The notes under the pieces: model-generated | The model's input: only the letters and a program-made list of their open reading frames with translations | What the model was told of the DNA's origin: nothing | Databases searched by the model: none | Program-made: the position numbers and the translations under genes | Shown here: one piece after another, positions 50,437 through 61,900 of the stretch | Numbering within the stretch: position 1 is the stretch's first letter | Layout: every line of letters begins with the position of its first letter | DNA from: Acorus gramineus | Lineage: Eukaryota; Streptophyta; Magnoliopsida; Acorales; Acoraceae | DNA length: 64,000 bases | Direction: 5' to 3' | Assembly: GCA_030737835.1 (NCBI GenBank) | Contig: JAUJYN010000045.1 | Coordinates: 1-64,000 of the forward strand

Positions 50437-51186
50437 TGTTGTGCGTAACAAACAAATATTAGGCTAAACGCAAATTCTTATAATTATCACATCAAGAATA
50501 TAAACATCAAATACATATTAAATCATGCATACTCTAAAATATATAGTACAAGCACGAAATAAAAGAGCTAGAGATTAGAAAATGTATCCAGAAATGTGGA
50601 AGCGAGTGAAAACACTCTGTCCTCGGTGAATAAGGCTCCCCTCACGCACAGGGTTGAATGGCTCCTACCACTGAGAGATACGACCACAATAGATTTTGTT
50701 CTTCCGGGGTGCGAGCTACGGAAGAACCACAATGAACAGACTGCGATCCTTTCAGACGCCCAGATAGATTGATAGAGAACGGAAGGGTGTGTTGCAACTA
50801 GAAGGAACGAGCATAGTTGACCACTCAATAGATTGTGTATACATTGTAAAGAAGAATTAGAATCCTATTTTTACTAAAAAATGGATGTCAACTACACACA
50901 CTATTCTTATAGAAAATGCATACACCTTTATTTATATAGAGGTGGTGGAGAAAAGAAACGGCTATGCATTTAAATAAAAAATTGAATGTTAGCACTCTCT
51001 AAATTCAAAACGTTCCAAAACCAATAAATGTTTTATATTTGTAACTCATGCATTTGTTCCCATATATGCATTATTAGGATATTTATATGTGAGTGTAAGT
51101 CCTTTAAAACGCATGCAATAATATGGCCCATATACACACATTATTGATTATGTATATTTGGTCACATAATTCCAATAATTCCAATA
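50437..51186 (-). repeat. LTR of the LARD element (5' copy on minus strand)
   Basis: 750 bp; the length difference comes mainly from a short extra segment near 50786-50802. The primer-binding site that should follow is not recognised. Confidence 0.92.
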
Positions 51187-51191
51187 CTTGC

Positions 51192-52557
51192 AACACAATA
51201 TCAACTTCTAAAATTAATCACAAGGTACGTATTATTGACCAAGCTCCTCCAACATGATTTGTAAATAAAAAAATTACAAAAACAACTCCCAAAATTTTTG
51301 GAATATCATCGTAGATAGGAACCATCCATTAAGACCTACAAACCACAATAAAACATTGTTAGCTTCGATGTCAAATGAAATGAAATGTAATTTAGGTGTA
51401 GGTGTTCCATCTATGCTAAATGCAATACATAAAAAAAAAAAAAAAAAAACTCCACTATATTTATCTACCCTAGAATTCCACAAAATTATCCATCCTAGGG
51501 TTTTATCCACCCCAATAAAAAAAATGGGGACTGTTTTTTTCACCTGCATTTAATGTAAAACTACCCCCACAGGAAACCCACCATGTCTACTTTTATAAAC
51601 CTACAAAACCACCCCATGTTAAATACAAGGGTGTGAACAATGTAAAACCACCCCCAACTCAAATAGAAATTGTCTCTCTCTTGGACCCATCTCCCACCGT
51701 GAGCCCTTCCGATCCTCCACAACGCCCGCCGATCTCGTCCACGACGCCCGCCGATCACTTTCCCATCTTCCACCCACCTCCCTCTCTTACTTGGCCACCT
51801 CCGGTATTGGTAAATACCCTTCCTCCTCCATCTTCTTCATTTTCTTCTTGTTGATATTGTCTATGTTATTTTTAGTCATTTGAAACACTAGCTGATCAAT
51901 TATTTTGTCTTTTGAAATCCTAGCTGATAAATGATTTTATGCTTAGAAACCCTAGTTTATCAGTGACTGTTGATGCACTTTCTAAATGGGTGTTTTGGGG
52001 ATGGTTTAAGGATGGGTTTACTAACATGGCCTTAGATGAGTTGGGGTGGCAGAGAATCAATCCCGTCTTTTCTGCCCTCTATTTTCTAGCAATCGAGTAA
52101 AGGCAGAGACAAGTTGCATATGGTGGCTATTGCATAGGGTATTTTTATAGCACTGAACTTCAATACCAAGAGACAATCTTATCTACATCATACTGATGCC
52201 TCATTTCATGCATTTGTTAGTTGGCTTTCTAATGTTTCAGAAAATAAAATGTGGATCTTTCAATCTATCATGCCAACAAAGGTGTAACAGGTATTATTAT
52301 TAGATAACAGGATCAAGTCATGGATTTTGAGAACAGATCTTGACATCATGTGACATTATAATTTTGACTTTGAGACTATCCTTGCAAGATCCATAAATAC
52401 GACAGTGAGGACGAAAATTCAATGACAACCTATTTTATGTTTTATGATGGTGACAGGAAGCATATGTAATAGACCATATATAACTTTATGCATATAATTT
52501 TTATTTGAAGTAAGATATGTCAGAAGGTTGTATGTGGCAGATATAATTTCTCAGTAG
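51192..52557. other. Region downstream of the kinase-like gene
   Basis: No gene is recognised. Plus-strand 51640-51850 is richer in C and has a doubled ACGCCCGCCGATC word; its short open frame shows no domain. The 3' untranslated region of the kinase-like gene should lie in the right part of this stretch, but no clear poly-A signal could be chosen. Confidence 0.5.
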
Positions 52558-52870
52558 TCAAAACTTTACCAATAGATTCTCTCCTCTGCAGTAACAGAAC
52601 TCCACATCACCCTGCAATTGGAAGAGGTCAAGTGAACAATTAGCACACATGAAATAGTTGAAAAAGTTTCTAAACAATTTATAAAATATATTCTTTTAAA
52701 CAATACTTCATACTACACTTGATATTAATAATGAGATAAACAAGAAGCAGAAGTTCTATTCTGTTTTAGTTGAGCCTGGAAACAAATAGGACTTTTTGTT
52801 TTCACTTAGTCAGGGGATTGGGAGGGGGAGGGAGGCGAAGGGCGGTGGGAGGGTGGCGACAGTGGAGATC

Positions 52871-52905
<35 letters not shown>

Positions 52906-55900
52906 ATTCTTTAGTGACAATATATACCAAAAAGGACCCATTTTATTCAAACATGTGATTGGTGTTTTATTTAAAAGCATAACCCTTTTGTTTTTGTGTG
53001 TATATGATCCATGTGGGTATTCAAATAAGTGGGTATTAAAAAACATACCCCTATACTGTTCAAACATATTATTTTAGGGCTTGAATATATAGGTTTCTAT
53101 GGGTGTATTTGTTTAAAAACACAAAACTAAGTTTATTTTTCACCCCACATTTATTTTACTATTATTTGCTCATTGGTTGTAATTATATTGTCTTGGGTGT
53201 TTCCCTTGACCATCTGGTTTAGTAAAAAGACTCTCCAATATTTCCTACCGTAGAATTCCAGAAAATTGTTACATGTCACAATTTATTATGGTTTTTGACC
53301 CCCAAAAACACATTATTTCAAAATGTGGTAAACATGGAGTACATCAACTTATCCTTTTGGATTTCGCTTGATGATGACAATCACTTCAATTCTTATGTAA
53401 GATAAAGGCAATTCCTGTGTAGTATAGGCATATATGAAGGATTAAACACAACTCTGCGTCCTAATGATTAAATCGTAAACAAGTCTACCTTTAGATTATT
53501 ATAATTATAATGGCTCGTTTAGTTTATATTCATATTCATGAAAGAAAAAGACTACATGGTAATCAAACTAAAGCTATGAAATACAAAAATGGTGACATCC
53601 CTAGCAACCAATGAGTAGTGTGTTTTTTTTACTTCTATGTATGTATATAGATAATCATGAAACTAGCAGAAATTTTTTTATTACTCTAAACCATAAAACA
53701 TGTTAACAATTTAGTAACTCCAAAAAAAAAATTACAAATCATATTTAAGGATACGTGTATCTCAATATATGCTTACTTCAAGTTTGAAGTATCAGCTCTA
53801 CTTAATGGTATCTAACTACAACTAAAGACAAAAACAAACAACCCAGATATTCCATTAAGAGGTTGGATTATATAACTTACCCATGTGTTTGGGTTTGAGA
53901 CGGAATTGCCCATTCTTCGGATTTGCTGAAACAAGGGATATGAATATCCTTGGAATAATTTTCTCATGTACCTTTCAGCGTCATCTTTCCCATCAATCAT
54001 TGGACCAATGATACCCTAAAGACAAAAAATAACAACAATTAATTCTACATCATATTGAAAAAAACTTATACAACATCATTGTTTGGAAGCATACCACTAA
54101 TCCTTTTTTGTGTGATGATGGGTGAGGAGATTTCGGAAAAATATTATGAGAATCTATGGTGCGGTCATACTTGAAACAACGTTTGCGATGTTTTTTTTCA
54201 TAATATTTTAAAAGAGCCCCATCAACAGCTGCAGTTCAGTGTTTATTTCTGTTAGAAACAGAGAATAAAATTATTATTAATGGAATCCCTATATTCCACT
54301 TAGGGGTTAGTCCCTTTATATATACAAAGATCTAGGAGTTACACGTGTAATACACTACACACATTATAAGATAACACATATAATCTAACAGCCCTCCTCA
54401 AACTCACGGTGGATCATACAAAGTGAGTTTGCGAAGAAGAAACTGAAATCGAGAAATTGGATGTGATTTCGTAAAGAAATCAGCAAGCTGCTCAGCAGAG
54501 GAGATATGCGGAAGCGATAATGTCTCTGCAAGAAAGTGCTGACGAACGAAGTGACAATCGATCTCAATGTGTTTGGTCCTCTCATGAAAGACCGGATTGC
54601 TAGCAATCTGAATAGCAGACCGGTTATCACAGTGAAGAGGAGTAGGACCAGTCATAGTAACTCCTAGATCCACCAAGAGACGTCTGAGATGAACAATCTC
54701 CTTGGTGGTGATAGCCATGGCTCGATATTCAGCCTCAGTGCTGGAAAGAGAAACAACCTCCTGTTTCTTGCTGCGCCAAGAGATGATAGAATCTCCGAGA
54801 AATATGCAGAAACCAGTGGTGGAGCGTCTAGTCGTCGGGTCTCCAGCCCAATCAGCATCAGTGTAAGCCCTGAGAACCAGAGTCGAAGAGGATGACAGAT
54901 AGATCGATCTAGTGATAGTACCACGCAAATATCTAAGAATTCGCATAAGAGCACCATAATGCACTGATCGAGGAGCCGAGACAAACTGACTAACAATACT
55001 GACGGCATGAGCAATGTCAGGTCTAGTGATGCAGAGATACACAAGCTGACCCACGATCTGTCTGTATCGAGTAGGATCTGAGAGGAGCTCACCATCCGTA
55101 GGACGAAGCTTCACATTAAGCTCCAGAGGAGTATCCGCACTACGGGTATCGGAGAGGGCAGCACGCTCTAAGATGTCAGCTGTATACTTCTGTTGAGAAA
55201 GCAGAATCCCATGATCACTCTGTGCAATCTCGAGACCAAGGAAGTAGCGAAGAGTACCAAGATCTTTCATCTGAAACTGTCGACTGAGGTGATTCTTGAC
55301 CCGAGTAATACCAGCGGAGTCATCGCCAGTTATAATCATGTCGTCAACATACAGAAGAAGGATTACCCGCCCCTGCGATGAGGATCGCACAAACATAGAG
55401 TGGTCCTGGTGGCTCTCAACAAAACCAGCTGTCAGAATAACACTGCGAAAACGCTCAAACCAGGCACGAGGAGCTTGTTTCAGTCCGTATATAGCCCGCC
55501 GAAGACGACAAACATGCTGAGGAGGAGTGCTGAGACCTGGAGGTGGTTGCATATAAACAACCTCAGATAAATCACCATGAAGAAAAGCATTCTTCACGTC
55601 CATCTGAAAGAGAGGCCAGCGACGAACAGCAGCAACAGCGAGAAGGGTGCGAACAGTAGTCATCTGAGCAACAGGAGCAAAGGTCTCCTCATAGTCAATG
55701 CCATACTCCTGAGTGAAACCTCTGGCAACAAGACGAGCCTTATGTCGTTCAATGGAACCATCAGGGCGATGCTTGATCTTGAAAATCCACTTGCAGCTGA
55801 TAGGGGTAACACCATCCGGAAGGGGAACAACATCCCAGGTTTGTGTCTGCTCAAACGCCTGAAACTCCTCAGCCATGGCCTGCTGCCACTCAGGGTACTC

Positions 55901-58900
55901 GACTGCCTCTCGATAAGATCGGGGCTCACGATGGGCATGTATAGCGGTGAGATAGGCCTGAAATTCTGGAGAATAGGTACTCACTGATGCAAAGCCAAAT
56001 CGGTCAAGTGGTCCAGAGTCAAAACTGAAACGATCAGGTGGATGACGTTCACGTTGAGGGTAGCGAGTCAAGGGACGAGGATCCACATCAGAGAGAGGTG
56101 TGTTAGCCGTGGAAGACGGAGTACCAGCGGAGTCATCTGCGGAAGGAGGAAGAGGAGACACAATAGGAGGAGAACAGGGAGGACCATGGGAGTTGGCTGC
56201 AGGAGTGTGAAGAGGAGATGAAGAACCAGAACGGTCAGCAGTGGGAATGCCAAGATGAGACTCAGGGAGAACAGAACTAGGAGTGGGCTCAAGCAGAACA
56301 GACGGCCCGAGAAGAGGTAGAGACTCAATAGGAGAGGCCTGAACAGGAGAAGGCACCGGAGGAGAGGAGGCAGTGGGTGTAGAAGAAAAATAGGGAACAT
56401 CTTCGACAAATGACACATGACGAGCTATCCAAAAACGATCTCCAATAGGATCGTAGCAGCGATATCCCTTGTGTTCAAAACTAATCCCCAAGAATACACA
56501 CTTAACTGACCGAGCGGCCAACTTAGTGCGTTGATGAGGAGGGAGAAGCACGAAACAAGTACATCCAAAAGTGCGAAGTCTACTATAATCAGGTTTGGAA
56601 GAGTAAAGGCGCTCATGAGGAGTCATACCGGAGAGGACAGAAGAGGGAGTGATATTGATAAGATGAACAGATAGAAGAGCAGCCTCAGCCCAGTATGTGC
56701 TGGGGACTGAAGAAGAAAGTAAGAGGGAACGAGCGGTCTCAAGAATATGGCGATGTTTTCTTTCAGCAACACCATTCTGCTCATGAGTATAAGGACATGA
56801 TTGCTGAAAGAGTGCCATGAGATTGAAGAAGAGAACGCATCGTGGAAGAAATATATTCTCGAGCACAATCAGACCTAAAGATTTTGATACGAGTCTGAAA
56901 CTGGGTGTGAATCATAGTGGTAAAGACCTCATATATCTTTGGGACCTCAGATCGATGACGCAATAAATAAATCCAGGTAAAGCGAGAATAGTCATCAATA
57001 AAACTGATATAATACGAAAAACCACTCTTAGACGTGATATGAGAAGGACCCCAGATATCAGAATGAACAAGCTCAAATGGAATAGAGGACTGATGATTAC
57101 TAGAATGGAATGGAGTAGCAACAGGTTTGGCTAATTTACAGCCCTCACAAACAGAAAGAGGAGAAAGAAACATGACCTAAATCACCAGACTTAATAAGGT
57201 CTTTAAGACGAGATTCAGAAACATGGCCTAACCTCTTGTGCCACAAGTCAGTATCAGAGGTGACAGTGCCGCAGAAAACTGAGGGATCAGGTACAGGAAG
57301 ATAAAGATACTCCACATAATACAGTCCGCCAATCCGACGACCAACACCAATCCTCTGCCCTGAACGTGGATCCTGCACAGAACACCCAGAAGAGGTAAAG
57401 GTAATGGTGAATCCAGAATCACACAATCTACTAATAGACACAAGATTCATGCAAAGCTCAGGAGCATGCAAAACAAATGGTAGTGAAAGGCGGCCAGTAG
57501 GGTGGGATGTGGTGGTGATCGATCCACACTGCGTGATGACTAAAGGAGAGCCATTAGCAGTATGAATCGAAGGGAGGTGTGAGGGTGCAGGTGAGCATGC
57601 AGTGAGGATAGAACTATCAGGAGTCATGTGATGTGAGGCACCCGAATCAAAAATCCAATAAGCAGGAGTACCCATAGTAGAAGACAAGGCAAAGGGAGTA
57701 GAAGCACCAGAAAGTGACTGCTGCAGAATCAGGTGGTCTAGGCGCTGACTGATCTAGATAAGCTTATCCGAGTGTGACTGAATGGAGGCAATCGAAGTAT
57801 CAACAGGAGGAAGATGATGTCCTCGGCCTTTCGGTTGATAATGCTGCTTAGAAGGTCGTTGTCTTTTTGTAGCAGGAGCGGCCCCCAAGATGCCCTCATA
57901 GAGAAATGACGAATAGACGACGAGATACCTTCGAAGGCACAGTGTCGGAAGAGTAGGGTTGCCGTTGGTTTCTGACATTGTGCAGAACCACTCGGATGAG
58001 GATCAGAAGTAGACGAGGACGTAGAGCACGAAAAATCGAGCAAAATGGACTCCTGGATCACCTTAATCGGACTTCCGGAGAGGAAGTTATGACCGATTTA
58101 GTGATTTGAAGTCTCAAGGAGGCGGCCGGAGGCGGCAGAGGGCGGCCGGGGGCGGTCGGAGGAGGCAGAGGGCGGTCGGAGACGGCCGGAGGCGGTAGAG
58201 GGCTGCCGGAGGAGCGGCCGGAGGCGGCAGAGGGTTGCCGGAGGAGCGGGCCCGGTTCGCGGATCCGGGTCGCTGGGCCGGGTTCGCGGATCCGGGTCGG
58301 ATCCGGGTCGCTGGGCCGGGTTCGCGGACCCGGGTCGGATGCTGGGAGCGCCCGGGTCGGATGCTGGGAGGACCCGGGTCGGATGCTGGGAGCGCCCGGG
58401 TCGGATGCCGGGTCGGACAGCTCGAGATAGGCTAGCAGGAGCTGTCCCAGCAGATCCCAGGAAATCCCTGCAGGATCCGCGCGACAGATCCCGAGAAATC
58501 CGGATAGTTGCAACCGCGCGGCAGGGCGTGCGCGGCAAGGCGCGTGCGGCAGGCCGCGGCGCGGCAGGGCTGGTCTGGGCGCGACAGGGCTGGGCGAGCA
58601 GCGACAGGGCGGCGCCGGCAGCGGCAGGGGCGGCGCCGGTGACGGCAAGGGCACGACGGCGACGGCAAGGGCACGACGGCGACGGCGACGGCCAGGGCAC
58701 GACAGCGACGGCAATGGCACGACGACGACGGCAAGGGCACGACTGCAAGGGCACGACGGCGACGGTGAAGGATTCCAAAAAAAATAAAAATAAAAAAATA
58801 AAAAACTAGAGTTTTTAAATTTTTAGCTCTGATACCATGTTAGAAACAGAGAATAAAATTATTATTAATGGAATCCCTATATTCCACTTAGGGGTTAGTC

Positions 58901-61900
58901 CCTTTATATATACAAAGATCTAGATGTTACACGTGTAATACAATACACACATTATAAGATAACACATATAATCTAACAATTTCAATTAGTGAGAGGATTA
59001 GGGCTAATCCAAAATTTTTGGATAAATGGTCCATTTAAATATCAGATAGTTTGACATGGATTTCTTGACTTCGACAAAGTTTTGGAAATAAAATATCTTG
59101 GCTTCTAACGACCACATGCATGGCTCATCCTCAAGAAATTGCTTTGGCCTGATCATTAACAAAAAAATCATGAGTCATTTAAACTATATAAAGTAGAATA
59201 TTAATCAAACTTTTTTTTAAAAAAATAACACTGATAAAGAAGCTCACATGATAGAATTTTTTGAATGCAAATGACTTTTCAAAGTCTCGAATAGTTGAAA
59301 ACACTCGTTCTTTGGAGCTATTCCTAGCTTCTGGGCAATGCCTTCCAACACACATCCAACTTCATATAAGTCCTGTCTAGCCTCTTGACAAAAGTTCATT
59401 GCATTACCTAACCAAAAAACACTATTATTAAATTTATGTAAAACAAAATTGGAATATAAAAAAAAAATACTTACCATAAAAAAATATGACATCTAATTTT
59501 TGCACGTGGAAATGACAGTGAAACGATGTAAATTTCATTCTTCAAATTTCCGTGAGCCACGCCTTGGTTGTGTAAATGATCTAATCCGCGCATTGTTTCC
59601 CTGCATAATTAAAAAAAACCATTTAGGAACAAGTGTCCATATTAATGACAAAGGAATCCGAACAAAAATAAGATGCAAACCATATCAACTCTTTCAATTC
59701 AGGTGATAGATCAAAAACAACGCCATTGTAGCGCTTCACACAGTACTCTTTTTGCGCAAACGCCAGCTCATCAATATTGTATAGCAAATCGCTATCATAT
59801 GTGATATAAAATGCAGAAGAACTGATGGCACTCCGATCAATGTGTATTGGGCGCAATATATTCGGGTGTGTAAATTTCTGCATGGCACACCACGGAATGC
59901 ACTCATATTCTTTCCGTACTAAAACTTTTTTTGGATCAGAACAATCCAAGTTCAAGCTTCCCTCGAAGAATCTTCTATGGCAGTGAGTTTTTATTTTGTC
60001 GTATATGTCAAAATGTCGATCTCCAATGGAAATTCGCTCTAAAAAAGGAACAAAAATATAAATATTCAAACACAGATTCAAACAGGATATTCAATGTAAA
60101 CTTAAATTAGCAAATAACACTTAAGAGTTCTGACAGTAAATAAAAATAACTACTACTAATGACTATCAACAAAATCATGGAAAAGTTCATGCAACATGTA
60201 TTAATAAATTTATCAAGAAATAAAGAATAATTGGGTATGGCAACCCAAGCAATCTCCTAGATACTCCTGTTGTTGCCAGGCTTTCTTAAACAGATTGCCT
60301 ACTCTGGAACGCTTGGCTCGCATAGGCCTGGTTTCTGATAGGAATTGCAAGTTCTGCTCTACCAATGCACTGGAGGATATCAGCCATCTGCTCTGGGGAT
60401 GATCTAACTCTCGTTTCTTATGGACTTGGTTGATGAATGCCATTGCCATGTCGATAAGGGATGCTATTCCTAGATCTATGGATAGCATTCCAGCTTGGCT
60501 TGATAAATGTTTCAAAGATCCAGTCCTCAAGGTGATAATGCAGGCCTCCCTCTCCACCACAATATAGTTCATCTGGACCAAAAGGAATTCTCGCATATTC
60601 AAGTCCCGTTCTACTCATAAAACATCGGTGCTAAGTAAAATTCAGCGTTCCATATATAGCAGATTTCAATCTATCAAGTTAAGGGCCATGAACCCTCCTC
60701 AATTCTCCAAAATTAAAGATCGATTTCGCATTCACATTGGTTACCTCCTGAGCAGGGTTGGCACAAACTAAACTCGGATGGCTCTCTCAGTGATGACCGA
60801 GGTGGATATGGGGCGCTTATTTGGGACAGCTCATCACACTACATCAGTGGGATCACAGGTCGTTCTTCACTGCCTTCCATCAACTTGCTTGAGTTGCAAG
60901 GAATTGTTCATGGGGTTCGGCTTGCAATCAATAATTGAGTCCAGAAATTCTGGATCGAATCGGACTCTACCATGGCCATTGCTTGGTTAAAGGGGTAAGG
61001 AACCATTCCTTGGATTGCCTTCCAATTAATCAGAAGAGTGAATTGTCTCCTCTCTCATTTGGCTGATTGGAAAGCATCCCATATACACTGTGAAAGGTAA
61101 TGCTCCAGCAGATCTTCTAGCAGCGTGACGTTCTTCTATGGGCGAAGAGATTGTTGGTCCGCAGGAGCTTACAATAGATATCCGGGAGGTCTTAGCTAAG
61201 GATAAGAATGGTGGCATATACACTCGCACTAACAAAAGATGATTTATTTTATTTTCTTTTGTACAATGCCTACTTTTTGTATTTCTTCAGGTCTTCCACT
61301 GGTGATGGAATGTTTATATCTCCTGAGGGGATGCATGTCGATTCAGTTCGGCAATCTCTCCCTCTTGAGAAATGGACTTCCTAGTGTCCATTATGGGGTC
61401 ATCTTAGAAGGCATATGTTGTAATTATTTGTTTTTTTTTTTGGAATGAATAGAGCTCACCTTACCAATAAAAAAAATTAACTATGCATCCCCAAGGATAA
61501 ACTACTCTTCAAAAAAATGAAGATGAACACCAGTGATTTCATCATATATACGATGCAAACAAATAATGAACTCAAGAGGCATGCATATTGCAAAATTACC
61601 ATTAAAAGAACTACCATTAAATGGAATTTGAATGTGAAGCAACATAGTGCAGTATATCATGTATCCTGAAAAAAAAACACCTTAACAATATTTCTAATGG
61701 ACATGAATTTTTTTGAAGCTTCAATAAACATGTATCTTCTATTTTAAGAAAAATATTTCAAGAAGGGAGGGATCACGAATCGACTCAGACATAAACAAGA
61801 ATAACAGCCAGTGATCCTTCATTTTATGCCAGTTGATCTAAAATATTTACTCGTTAAGGAGAGTGAAATTTAAGGAGAAGAAAAGAGATCTTCATATGGT

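Larger units (their letters stand above)
46544..51186 (-). mobile_element. Non-coding LTR element (LARD type), 4.6 kb, young
   Basis: Two nearly identical LTRs (46544-47277 and 50437-51186) enclose 3.16 kb without any recognisable coding part. A perfect 5-bp target repeat CTTGC lies at 46539-46543 and 51187-51191. A pyrimidine-rich CCCCCACTGACC next to the left LTR marks the purine tract of a minus-oriented element. On that strand the LTRs run from TATTGGAATT to CAACA, so the usual TG is TA in both. A GC-richer internal block (47400-47990) stands out. It must have moved with proteins from another element. Confidence 0.88.
54250..58978 (-). mobile_element. Ty1/Copia LTR retrotransposon, young, in an intron
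   Basis: Two 141-bp LTRs (54250-54390, 58838-58978) differ at only about three positions. A perfect target repeat ATTTC lies at 54245-54249 and 58979-58983. On the minus strand the primer-binding site TGGTATCAGAGC follows the 5' LTR directly (initiator Met tRNA type), and a purine tract GAGGAGGGC precedes the 3' LTR. Protease, integrase, reverse transcriptase and RNase H parts can be read; a gag was not recognised. It looks nearly whole over its pol part, with a few breaks. It sits in the intron between exons 6 and 7 of the kinase-like gene, same strand. Confidence 0.93.

Noticed and set aside
51274-51549. 91-codon minus-strand frame as a further exon of the kinase-like gene
   Set aside because: The preceding exon already reaches a stop in frame (52560-52558), and the frame spans a long T run; no splice link was convincing.
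51633-51854. 73-codon Pro/Ser-rich plus-strand frame
   Set aside because: Composition-driven, no domain, no sign of a neighbouring exon.
54404-56866. 820-codon frame considered as a host gene
   Set aside because: It carries Copia integrase, reverse transcriptase and RNase H motifs and lies between matching LTRs.
58058-58809. Open frames of 100-226 codons in the GC-rich block of the young Copia element
   Set aside because: Low-complexity repeats; several frames on both strands are open together; no domain.
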